Below are positions 34,824 through 42,341 of a stretch of DNA of 64,000 nucleotides, one piece after another. The number at the start of each line of letters is the position of its first letter. Within the stretch, counting starts at the first letter, position 1. The notes under the pieces were generated by a model, which worked only from the letters and a program-made list of their open reading frames with translations, made no database searches and was not told where the DNA came from. The stretch comes from an uncultured Candidatus Melainabacteria bacterium (GTDB lineage Bacteria; Cyanobacteriota; Vampirovibrionia; Gastranaerophilales; Gastranaerophilaceae): positions 1 through 64,000 of the forward strand of contig CAKUZI010000007.1 in the NCBI GenBank assembly GCA_934717855.1, written 5' to 3'. A program made the translations under genes and the position numbers.

Positions 34824-34877
34824 ATAAAACTTGCAAAAGTAAGTATTAAATGTCCTATCACTACTAGGACATTTTTT
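34786..34877 (+). ncRNA. Predicted antisense antitoxin RNA (type I)
   Basis: About 92 nt. The RNA would begin with a nested hairpin (GTAGGG 34786-34791 with CCCTAC 34818-34823, enclosing AGAGGTC/GACCTCT with loop TTTC) and end at a strong intrinsic terminator (AAATGTCCTA 34848-34857 with TAGGACATTT 34865-34874, T run to 34877). It is complementary to the 3' two-thirds of the 28-aa toxin ORF on the other strand, the layout of known antisense-regulated type I pairs. Confidence 0.65.
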
Positions 34878-34906
34878 ACTATTACAAGTATTTCTTGTTT
34901 TGTCAT
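34820..34906 (-). CDS. Predicted type I toxin, 28-aa hydrophobic peptide
   Basis: A short ORF with a perfect Shine-Dalgarno (GAAAGGAGG, 6 bases before ATG). The peptide is MTKQEILVIVKNV followed by a hydrophobic run LVVIGHLILTFASF, one short transmembrane helix with a charged N terminus, like the small holin-like/TxpA-Fst type membrane toxins. A convergent antisense RNA and a shared hairpin terminator complete the picture. Its promoter probably lies in the 34935-35111 repeat, which has an extended -10 (TGGTACAAT) on the minus strand. Confidence 0.68.
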   Translation of the reverse strand: MTKQEILVIVKNVLVVIGHLILTFASFM

Positions 34907-34934
34907 GGCTTCCTCCTTTCTCTACACCTTTGTT

Positions 34935-35111
34935 CAACAGAAGTTTGTCGTGTATGAGTAAAGGTTTCCACCATCTAGGAATCGCCCTACATGCTGATTG
35001 TACCACAAATTTGCCTAAATTAATAACTAAAACAGGGATTCCCATAATTGAAAAATTTAAGGAAAATAAAAATATTAATTTCTATATTTAAAGTTAAAAT
35101 GTAACAATTTT
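34935..35111 (-). repeat. Type I toxin leader repeat, copy 1
   Basis: About 175 bases are repeated imperfectly at 36843-37018 (roughly 85-90 percent by eye). On the minus strand it contains a promoter-like TGGTACAAT and then the long untranslated leader of the toxin mRNA. Both copies are most conserved over the segment after the -10 (for example TAGATGGTGGAAACC and ACACGACAAACTTCTG). Confidence 0.7.
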
Positions 35112-35166
35112 AAAATTAATGAAACAATAATCTAAAGTTTTTGAAATTCATGCCGATATAAGTATT

Positions 35167-36639
35167 ATGGACGGAAGAATTGATGGACAATTCACAATAA
35201 AACAAGGTGGCATAACTCAAGGAATTGCAAAAGAGTTAGGTCTGTCTTCTGCTGAATGCAAACAAATTAGTGGTAGCATTTGGACACAAGTTATAAATGA
35301 ATTTAATAACGAACAAAACTTGAGTGTTAGTAATAATAAAAATGATACACCTAATGCTGACAATAATTTCCTTGTTCATGAAAATGCAGTAGTTACATTT
35401 AGTAAAGATTGTTGGAAAAAGATTGTAAGCCTTATTAACAGTGCTTTAGGTAAAAATATTCAAATCGAAGATATAAAAGACACAAAAAAAATGTCAGAAG
35501 CTACTGTTTCACAAACTAAGCCACTAACAACTCAACAACAGCTACGAAAGAATGAACATGAAAAAGTTGTTCAAGAAGCTGTTTCTACGTTAAAACAAAA
35601 TTGGGAATTATCAGGGTTGGGTGAACATTTTAATAATGATGCGGATAAGACACTCTATTTGCAATGTTTAGATGAAATTGTATATGATGCAGATAAAAAA
35701 GGTGCAGGACACGCAGAAGCTGGTGTTATCCATATAGAAACTGATAATGAGCAAGTGAATACTACAACTGAAATGTTGAAATTACTAATTCACGAAGCCA
35801 ACCATGCATTTCTAGAAAGAAGAGCTACTCAAAATGGCACCTTAAATTATCCAACTAAAGCAGAAGAAATAGAATGTGAAACTCTAGCACTTACTGCAAC
35901 TGCCAAACTTGTTAAAGCAAGTGAGCAAGGAAATTTAAAAGGAGGAGTTTTAGAAAGCTACAATATTTATGGTAATCCAATAACGGATTATACAGATAGC
36001 AGTAAGGTAAATAATAGCGAATTTCAAAACTGGTTACAGGGATATAACAAACTTGCTGATAACTTAAATGGCGATATAACAATACAACACCACCCGACTG
36101 CTAATATTACTATTCCTGACGGAACAGAAGAGCTTGCAGACAATGATTGTATTGTAATAAATGGTCAAAGCTATAAAATATCTTCAGATGGTCAATTAGT
36201 CCAAGCTTCTGATACAGGAAGAAAATTGTCGATAAATCATGATACTGCAATAAAATATCATGGCAAACTATACAATATCTCGACTCAAGACGAGTCAATA
36301 AAAGAATTGTCAAATAATTCAAAATTACAAATCAATGGCGGAGATTTGTTAACAATAGAGGGTTTCCCACAAATAAAAATTGGAGAGAATGCCATGTTAG
36401 AAGGTATAGACAATACAAGTATTACTCAATTAATTGTCCACCAAAAAGATTTCAGTTCTCCAAAATTACTCGGAACGATAATATTTGATGATATGAAACC
36501 AACTCAAGAAGAATTGAATATGGTTAATCCAAATTTGGATTCAGAAAATGCTATACCATTTGTTATAAAGAAATCTGACGGAACAGAAATTCGTGGAACT
36601 TGCTACCCAGACAAAAAAGAGCTAAGTAAAATAAAATAA
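35167..36639 (+). CDS. Predicted zinc metallopeptidase-like protein
   Basis: 490 aa. An HExxH motif in LKLLIHEANHAFLERR (about residues 206-221) is followed by AEEIECETLALTATAKL, which offers a downstream Glu ligand; this gluzincin-like arrangement supports a peptidase. The N-terminal 45 residues (QGGITQGIAKELGLSSAECK) look like a small helical targeting or binding domain. The C-terminal 200 residues are beta-rich. No signal peptide seen. It is flanked by the two leader repeats. Substrate unknown; non-classical export is possible. Confidence 0.65.
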   Translation: MDGRIDGQFTIKQGGITQGIAKELGLSSAECKQISGSIWTQVINEFNNEQNLSVSNNKNDTPNADNNFLVHENAVVTFSKDCWKKIVSLINSALGKNIQIEDIKDTKKMSEATVSQTKPLTTQQQLRKNEHEKVVQEAVSTLKQNWELSGLGEHFNNDADKTLYLQCLDEIVYDADKKGAGHAEAGVIHIETDNEQVNTTTEMLKLLIHEANHAFLERRATQNGTLNYPTKAEEIECETLALTATAKLVKASEQGNLKGGVLESYNIYGNPITDYTDSSKVNNSEFQNWLQGYNKLADNLNGDITIQHHPTANITIPDGTEELADNDCIVINGQSYKISSDGQLVQASDTGRKLSINHDTAIKYHGKLYNISTQDESIKELSNNSKLQINGGDLLTIEGFPQIKIGENAMLEGIDNTSITQLIVHQKDFSSPKLLGTIIFDDMKPTQEELNMVNPNLDSENAIPFVIKKSDGTEIRGTCYPDKKELSKIK

Positions 36640-36842
36640 TTTAAATTAATCACATAAACAATAATTTTGTTTGTTATTAAATCTCAACGTGTTTCTTTCT
36701 GTCTTTGCCAATATTCTATGGTGCGTTGGTGGCGTTGTTTTAGTTTAAAGATTTGTTTTTGCAGGCGGTTTAAATTGCAACGTACAACGCTATTAAACCT
36801 TGGATTAGAACTGATATGTGTAATTTTAACCTTGCATTTGCA

Positions 36843-37018
36843 CAACAGAAGTTTGTCGTGTATGAGTAAAGGTTTCCACCATCTAGGAATTGCCCTAAAT
36901 ACTGATTATACTACAAATTTGCCTAAATAATAACTAAAGCAGGGATTCCATAATTGAAAAATTTAAGGGATAATAAAAATATTAATTTCCTCAATAAAAG
37001 TTGAATTGTAACAATTTT
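36843..37018 (-). repeat. Type I toxin leader repeat, copy 2 (orphan)
   Basis: Imperfect copy of 34935-35111. Its minus-strand -10 is closer to consensus (TAGTATAAT), but no Shine-Dalgarno or toxin-like peptide follows. The minus frame downstream instead runs open to a TGA at 36684-36686 and looks like a gene fragment (about NLNRLQKQIFKLKQRHQR). Probably a decayed second toxin locus. Confidence 0.6.
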
Positions 37019-37022
37019 TCTT

Positions 37023-37152
37023 ATGTGTTGTTACTGCAGGAAATAATAAGGTAGCAGGCGAATTTTATATTCCTAGATTATTTAATGATGATACTAAACC
37101 TGTTGTATTTATGTACCCCGATAGGCCTTTGTTTAGCATAAAAAAGAAATAA
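37023..37152 (+). pseudogene. C-terminal gene remnant
   Basis: An open frame without a start encodes about 42 residues (GEFYIPRLFNDDTKPVVFMY...) and ends at TAA near 37152. The general look, a beta-rich end with a Lys tail, resembles the C terminus of the 35167 protein, but similarity is weak by eye. It begins directly after leader repeat copy 2, so the repeat probably replaced the 5' part of an older gene. Confidence 0.4.
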
Positions 37153-37232
37153 GGAATTAAGCAAATTCCCCTTAATTAATCCATTTTTAGGATATTTTAT
37201 GTAAATTAGATGAACATAATATATTTAATTAT

Positions 37233-37592
37233 CTAATCATTTGCATTAAATTTTGAAAAACCATCTTTTACGGCGTCTTTTATCGCATCGCAAACATCCA
37301 TAAATTTATTGTTTGATGGTACGATATAACCATTAACCGTATCGTTTATTTCTTCGCCAGTTATTATTAATGCTCCTTTTGGAGTGGTATTGCTGTAAGC
37401 TAGTGGTTCAACTGATTTTATGTAGTCCGTATTTAAAAGTATGTCTTTGCAATCTTTTAATTTTAAATCTTTATAAAAACCGCGACTAAGTTTATCTGCA
37501 ACTTTATATTGAGCTGTGTGTTTAAGGTTTGAAAAAAGTACAAAACCTTTAAAGTTTGGGGAAGTTTGTGAGTTTAACCTATTAACATGCAT
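37233..37592 (-). CDS. 'FTG-motif' small protein, unknown function
   Basis: 119 aa. The N terminus MHVNRLNSQTSPNFKGFVLF carries the NFKGF version of the recurrent motif. The rest looks like a compact alpha/beta domain (GALIITGEEINDTVNGYIV). No membrane segment. It stands alone on the minus strand with AGAAAGGAC about 7 bases before the ATG. Confidence 0.65.
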   Translation of the reverse strand: MHVNRLNSQTSPNFKGFVLFSNLKHTAQYKVADKLSRGFYKDLKLKDCKDILLNTDYIKSVEPLAYSNTTPKGALIITGEEINDTVNGYIVPSNNKFMDVCDAIKDAVKDGFSKFNAND

Positions 37593-37677
37593 ATTATAGT
37601 CCTTTCTTTTTGGGGTACTGTTATAGAAAATTTGTAAAAATTTTTTTTTGCTAATTATAAAAGAATTTTAAAAAAAA

Positions 37678-38382
37678 TTAACATTCAGATAATTTTAATT
37701 CTTTTCGCCAGTCGTAATAAAAATAAATTGCAAGGACAAAATAAACTGCCCACATTATTACTGTAGAATATGTTTTTGCTCCGTGAACAACAAGATTTAA
37801 CCACATTAATGTTGAAATTCCGTTTACTACCATCCATACAAGCCACTGTTCTATCGCGCGACGAACTGTCAAGTACATCCCCAAAATTGACAGAAATGTA
37901 GTAATTCCATCTGCAATTGGGCTTTTATCATTGCAATAATACAAAATCAAACTTGTTAAAATTGAACCCAAAATTCCTAAAATTATTAGTTTTACACGAG
38001 TTTTTTGCGAAAGACGAACTTTTACAATTTCTTTTGTATCACTTTTTAAGTGCATTTTCCACTTAAAAATTCCAAAAACCTGCATTGGAATATAATAACA
38101 AAGGTAAAGAAGCATATTGCCCCACAATGAATTTCCAAGTGACAATAAAACATAACACCAAGAGCCTGACAATCCAAAAAAGTAACAAGAAATTTTACCT
38201 TTGCCGGCTATTATTGTATACAAAATACCGCAAAAAGCAGAGATTACAGCAATTGGATTGTCTTTTACAAAAAAAGCATTAATAAAAATTACTGACAATA
38301 CAGTAAAAAGCGAAGCTATTTCAAGTTTTTTCCAACCGCTTAATTCTTTTTTTACAAATTCTATCAATTCCATTGTGAGCAT
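37678..38382 (-). CDS. pnuC: PnuC-family nicotinamide riboside / NMN transporter
   Basis: 234 aa with about seven membrane helices. PnuC hallmarks are CGILYTIIAGKGKISCYFFG (early helix pair), LWGNMLLYLCYYIPMQVFGI with the downstream FKWKMH, and the C-terminal EQWLVWMVVNGISTLMW carrying the WxxW...N signature. It imports the NAD precursor nicotinamide riboside by facilitated diffusion. It is divergent from the membrane protein at 38399, with only 16 bases between. Confidence 0.9.
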   Translation of the reverse strand: MLTMELIEFVKKELSGWKKLEIASLFTVLSVIFINAFFVKDNPIAVISAFCGILYTIIAGKGKISCYFFGLSGSWCYVLLSLGNSLWGNMLLYLCYYIPMQVFGIFKWKMHLKSDTKEIVKVRLSQKTRVKLIILGILGSILTSLILYYCNDKSPIADGITTFLSILGMYLTVRRAIEQWLVWMVVNGISTLMWLNLVVHGAKTYSTVIMWAVYFVLAIYFYYDWRKELKLSEC

Positions 38383-38398
38383 TGTATAATAAATTGAG

Positions 38399-39352
38399 AT
38401 GAAAGTACAGTCTATTTACACAAACCGATTTTTAAAAAAAGGACTAGAATTTGCGTCAGATAATGGCGCACTATTTGTTGCTTCAGCTTCCTTAGCACTT
38501 TCAACAATAGCCCGACCGTTAGCAATTCTGGCAACTCCTAACACAGATAAGCAAAATAAAAGATATGCTTGTGCAAAATCTCTTGGTTCTAGTGCAGCCG
38601 GTTATGTATTAATGCTCGGGGTTTCAAAGCCTGTTGCTTCTGCTATGAAAAATATTGACAAAAACCCTGACAAATATTTGAAAAAAGAAACAATTAAATT
38701 TTTACAAAACGGAGAAAAATCTCTAAAAGCTTCTTCAAAATATAAATTTGTCACCCAACTTTTCAAACTTGGTCTTGGCTTTGTTATAGCTGTTCCAAAA
38801 TCTATTATGACTTGTGCGCTAATTCCTCCGTTAATGAAAAAGATTTTCCCTAAAAAAGAAGAAAAAAAACAAAGTTCAAATCAAAAAAATGTTTCATTTA
38901 CCGGAATAGAACGATTGTCTAAAGGGTTTGGCAAAATTATTGATACTTCTTTTATAAAAAAACTTTCTAATAAATTCCATAACACAAATTTTGAATTTAA
39001 TATGATTTCTTTAACTGATATCCTTGCAACAGGGGCATTCATTCAACAAACAAATAAAAGTAAAGGGATTGAAAAAGACAGAAAAAAAGCTTTAATATAT
39101 AACTCTGCATTATCGACAGGTTTGTGTATTGCAGGTGGTTATGCAATAGACAAAATGTCACAAAAATCTACTGAAAAATTTATCAAAAAATTCTCTGAAG
39201 CTAATAAGAATTCTCCAAAATTGGCAAAATACATTGACGGTATAAAAATTGCAAAACCTGCAATGATTTTTGGTGCAATATATTATATTGCAATTCCAAT
39301 TATTTCAACATTCTTGGCAGATAGATTGGACAATAAACACTCTGCTAAGTAA
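38399..39352 (+). CDS. Membrane protein with internal VSFTG motif, unknown function
   Basis: 317 aa with several hydrophobic segments (about 22-50, 64-85, 120-145, 235-255 and 285-305). A cytoplasm-like basic linker in the middle contains NVSFTGIERLSKGFG (about 163-177), the recurrent motif, here internal instead of N-terminal. No known family. It overlaps neither neighbour and converges on the transglycosylase-like gene, with their stops one base apart. Confidence 0.65.
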   Translation: MKVQSIYTNRFLKKGLEFASDNGALFVASASLALSTIARPLAILATPNTDKQNKRYACAKSLGSSAAGYVLMLGVSKPVASAMKNIDKNPDKYLKKETIKFLQNGEKSLKASSKYKFVTQLFKLGLGFVIAVPKSIMTCALIPPLMKKIFPKKEEKKQSSNQKNVSFTGIERLSKGFGKIIDTSFIKKLSNKFHNTNFEFNMISLTDILATGAFIQQTNKSKGIEKDRKKALIYNSALSTGLCIAGGYAIDKMSQKSTEKFIKKFSEANKNSPKLAKYIDGIKIAKPAMIFGAIYYIAIPIISTFLADRLDNKHSAK

Positions 39353-39353
39353 T

Positions 39354-40136
39354 TTATGATTTAATGTTCAATTTTTTTTGTTTCGTATTGGATTTTGTAT
39401 TTGTTTTTGTATTTGAATTTGATTTAGAATTAGCTTTTGTTTTTTTATCAAGTTCGGCCTTTTCTTTTTTTATTTTTGCAGGAACTTTTCTTGCATCAGT
39501 TACTAATTTTTGATTTTTAACTACTTCACTTTTTGTTCGTACGGATTTGGGTCTACGAACGAGAGTGTATAGTTGACCTCCACTTAAGAAACCTTTTAAA
39601 CCTTGTTCATCTATACGCATTTTTAAATATTTTTCTACATATTTTATTTGTTTTTCTCTTGGGAGAGCACAATATTGCGAATAAGTACATTTTGTATTCG
39701 GAATACTATCAAAAGACATTTTGTCAATTTGAATTAATCCTCTATAATCACCTTTTTTAGCTTTAGGGTCAAAATGAGATTCTAAAAACATAATTGCGGC
39801 TAAATCGTCAGGATTACAATTAAGTCGTTTGGCTGTTTCGGTAACTATATTAAAAAATTTTTTTGAAATGTTTGGGTCACATTTAAAATTTTCATGTTTT
39901 GTTTTTGACGCAACTTCCATCACCGTTTGCCAATCTGAATGTAGTCTTTCTGCCGTTGGCGTAGTTGTACTATTTGTTTTTTTAGTAGGAGAACTTTTCT
40001 TTTGCTGTTTTTGTTCCATAAAAACACTTGCAGGAGAAGTTCCACTTGCTTCTGCAGTCGATGTGCTACCATATAATTCAGAACCAATTTCCATTGGAGC
40101 TGAACCCGTTATCCTTAACAATTCTTCGCCACTCAT
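39354..40136 (-). CDS. Lytic-transglycosylase-like protein
   Basis: 260 aa. The central segment (about 75-160) has a lysozyme-like fold signature: CNPDDLAAIMFLESHFDPKA with a candidate catalytic Glu in FLESHF, then GDYRGLIQIDK, equivalent to the SLT GLMQI block. The N-terminal 65 residues are Ser/Thr-rich and the C-terminal 60 are Lys/Thr/Asn repeats, both low complexity. No signal peptide is visible, which is unusual for a periplasmic enzyme. It may cleave peptidoglycan in a secretion or division context. Confidence 0.7.
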   Translation of the reverse strand: MSGEELLRITGSAPMEIGSELYGSTSTAEASGTSPASVFMEQKQQKKSSPTKKTNSTTTPTAERLHSDWQTVMEVASKTKHENFKCDPNISKKFFNIVTETAKRLNCNPDDLAAIMFLESHFDPKAKKGDYRGLIQIDKMSFDSIPNTKCTYSQYCALPREKQIKYVEKYLKMRIDEQGLKGFLSGGQLYTLVRRPKSVRTKSEVVKNQKLVTDARKVPAKIKKEKAELDKKTKANSKSNSNTKTNTKSNTKQKKLNIKS

Positions 40137-40197
40137 ATTTTTAACCTTTCTTACGCAAAAGATTAACGGTCAAAAGTTATAAAAACTTTAGAGTTTA

Positions 40198-41115
40198 TTA
40201 AGAATTTTTTACAATATTTTTTCCTAATTCCGCGACTGTTTTAATATCCTCGTCAGGATTTTTTCCGATTGTTGTAAGATAATTTCCGACCATAAGCCCT
40301 TCAACACAAGTTTTTAGCGCTTTACGCTGATTTTCTTCTGACAATCTCATTCTACCGCCACAAAAACGAAGAATTGAATTTGGGTTAGCGATTTTGAATA
40401 TTGCAAGAGTTCTTAAAACATTTTCTTCATCAATTTTGTCTCCATAATTCTCAAATGGAGTTTCCGGTATTGGCATTAAAATATTAATCGGAATTGAATT
40501 TGGTTGAATTTCAGCGAGTTCAAGTGCCATTTCAACACGTTGTTCCACACTTTCTCCCATACCTAAAATCACACCGCAACAAAGTTCCATTCCATATTTT
40601 TTCACAAGTTTGCAAGTGTTAACTCTGTCTTCCCAAGTATGAGTTGTACAAACTTCAGGGTAATAAGATTTGCTGGTATTTATATTATGATGAAATCTTT
40701 TTAATCCACTTTCAGCTAACTTTTTCGCCTGTTCTTCGTTCAAAATTCCGATTGATGCACAACTGTTCAATCCATCAATTTTGTTTATTTCTTTAATCAT
40801 TTCAAGCATTTTGTTAAAATCACTCTCATCAGGAGTTTTTCCGGACGTTACGATTGCGAAACGAGAGGCTTTATGTGCTTTTGCATCAAGTGCAGTTTTT
40901 CTAACCTCATCTATTTCAACAAGAGGATAAGACTCTATATGCGTACGATAATGAGAACTTTGAGCACAATATTTACAATTTTGCGAGCATTTGCCATTCC
41001 GAGCATTAATCAAAGAACAAAATTCGACATCTTCTTTTATGTATTTTGAAGACATTTCCAAAAGCTCATCCAAATCTAAATTATATAATCTTAAAAGTTC
41101 TTGTTTATCTAACAT
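40198..41115 (-). CDS. bioB: Biotin synthase
   Basis: 305 aa. A radical SAM enzyme that inserts sulfur into dethiobiotin. The [4Fe-4S] motif is NGKCSQNCKYCAQSSHY (CxxxCxxC), followed by SRFAIVTSGK, ASIGILNEEQ, RFHHNINTSKSYYPEVCTTH (Asn and Cys ligands of the second cluster) and LRFCGGRMRL. I start at ATG 41115 instead of TTG 41127 because GGAGG lies 5 bases before 41115 and would be inside the longer frame. No other bio genes are adjacent. The upstream region carries a 7-2-7 palindrome. Confidence 0.97.
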   Translation of the reverse strand: MLDKQELLRLYNLDLDELLEMSSKYIKEDVEFCSLINARNGKCSQNCKYCAQSSHYRTHIESYPLVEIDEVRKTALDAKAHKASRFAIVTSGKTPDESDFNKMLEMIKEINKIDGLNSCASIGILNEEQAKKLAESGLKRFHHNINTSKSYYPEVCTTHTWEDRVNTCKLVKKYGMELCCGVILGMGESVEQRVEMALELAEIQPNSIPINILMPIPETPFENYGDKIDEENVLRTLAIFKIANPNSILRFCGGRMRLSEENQRKALKTCVEGLMVGNYLTTIGKNPDEDIKTVAELGKNIVKNS

Positions 41116-41166
41116 AACTTCCTCCAAAAATTTTTAATTATTTCGATTATTGATAATAAACCCATA

Positions 41167-41196
41167 ATTGACTAAAGTCAATTGATATGCTAAAAT
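41167..41196 (+). promoter_or_regulatory. Promoter with overlapping palindrome between bioB and zinc-ribbon gene
   Basis: TTGACT (41168-41173), 17 bases, TAAAAT (41191-41196) reads toward the zinc-ribbon gene. The palindrome ATTGACT-AA-AGTCAAT (41167-41182) covers the -35 box, so a dimeric regulator could control this promoter, possibly also bioB on the other strand. The regulator is unknown. Confidence 0.55.
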
Positions 41197-41215
41197 CAGT
41201 TCACAAAGGAGTAAA

Positions 41216-41881
41216 ATGATGTTCTGTCCAAATTGCGGAAAACAAGTAAAAGAAAACGATAAATTTTGTAGATATTGCGGTTATAAGCTTGACGAAGAAT
41301 TAAATTCTGATGTTGTTTCAGTTCCATATATTGAATACCCGAATAAAAATGAAACATCAGAAAATTATACAGTACATCATTATGAAGCTCAACCAGAAGA
41401 AGCACCAAGAGAAGAAGTTACACCTGCATACGACGGTGAAGAACTTGTTATTTACGATGTAAAAAAACATTGGATGGCATTATTTTGGCCAATATTTTTA
41501 ACTCCTATATTCTTTTTATATTTTTGGTTTATATTTTTGAATACACACAGTTTCTTTAGCTGGGTTATTGTATTTTTGATTTTAACACCAATTATATACC
41601 CAATTTTAAGATATAATTCAGACAAAATAGTTATTACGACCAAATATGCTCACGTAAAACTTGGTGTTCTAAATCCAATGGAAATAGATATTCCGTTATC
41701 AAAAATTGCCATGCTTGAACTTTCTCAAACAACAATGGGAAGAATAATGGACTACGGAATGGTTTCATTTGTATGGGAAAACGAACAATACGACTTTGGT
41801 TACATCAAAGAACCGGGAGAACTTCAATACTTAATTGAAAACCCTGCAAGATATATTAAAGAAGCATTGGAAGAAGAATAG
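41216..41881 (+). CDS. Zinc-ribbon / PH-domain membrane protein
   Basis: 221 aa: an N-terminal zinc ribbon (CPNCGKQ...CRYCGYKL, residues 4-27), an acidic linker, two transmembrane helices (about 83-103 and 108-130) and a C-terminal bacterial PH-like domain (KIVITTKYAHVKLGVLNPME onward). The start may be ATG 41216 or 41219, with AAAGGAG just upstream. Proteins of this layout are membrane-associated and of unknown function. It is driven by the promoter at 41168. Confidence 0.82.
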   Translation: MMFCPNCGKQVKENDKFCRYCGYKLDEELNSDVVSVPYIEYPNKNETSENYTVHHYEAQPEEAPREEVTPAYDGEELVIYDVKKHWMALFWPIFLTPIFFLYFWFIFLNTHSFFSWVIVFLILTPIIYPILRYNSDKIVITTKYAHVKLGVLNPMEIDIPLSKIAMLELSQTTMGRIMDYGMVSFVWENEQYDFGYIKEPGELQYLIENPARYIKEALEEE

Positions 41882-41940
41882 ATTTCTTATGTTTGTGCTC
41901 AGAAACATAGTACAATAGTTGTTTAGCAATTTTACAACAT

Positions 41941-42333
41941 CTATTTCCCTAAATATTCCTCAAATGTTTTCACATTAACCTTGTATCCACAACCCTCATG
42001 GAGTTTTGCCGGATAAAATATTCGTTTTGCCGGATATTTTCTGCACATTGGCAATCTATGTTTGTAATCAGAGCATAAACCGTCTTTAGTAACTAATTTA
42101 CACGCGAAAATCAAATTGCCGTCTTCATCTTTTCCTTTTATATAAAATCTTTTGTATGCAGGGAACAAAAACTGCATAATTTTAAATTCTTTTTCGGTGT
42201 AAGTATCGTAACTATACATATAATTACAGCATTTTCCGCATTTTTTACACTCTCCGGTAATTTCGTAACTAACTTTTTCCGGAACAAAATAAGAACGTAT
42301 TTCATTAATTAATACAAAAAAGAAATCAAACAT
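41941..42333 (-). CDS. YkgJ-family cysteine-cluster protein
   Basis: 130 aa. CKKCGKCCNYMYSY (CxxCxxCC) near residue 29 and CSDYKHRLPMCRKYP further on define the YkgJ zinc/iron-chelating family. Its molecular function is not established; it probably binds an iron-sulfur cluster or zinc. It starts 8 bases after the decarboxylase gene and is in the same operon. Confidence 0.88.
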   Translation of the reverse strand: MFDFFFVLINEIRSYFVPEKVSYEITGECKKCGKCCNYMYSYDTYTEKEFKIMQFLFPAYKRFYIKGKDEDGNLIFACKLVTKDGLCSDYKHRLPMCRKYPAKRIFYPAKLHEGCGYKVNVKTFEEYLGK

Positions 42334-42341
42334 AGAAATTT

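Noticed and set aside
34773..35045. 90-aa minus-strand ORF and the 63-aa plus-strand ORF across the leader repeat
   Set aside because: They run over the toxin leader, promoter and hairpins in other frames and lack Shine-Dalgarno sites; the 28-aa ORF fits the signals better.
41888..41909. Hairpin TATGTTT / AAACATA as terminator between convergent genes
   Set aside because: Short, AT-only stem without a T run; could be chance in AT-rich DNA.
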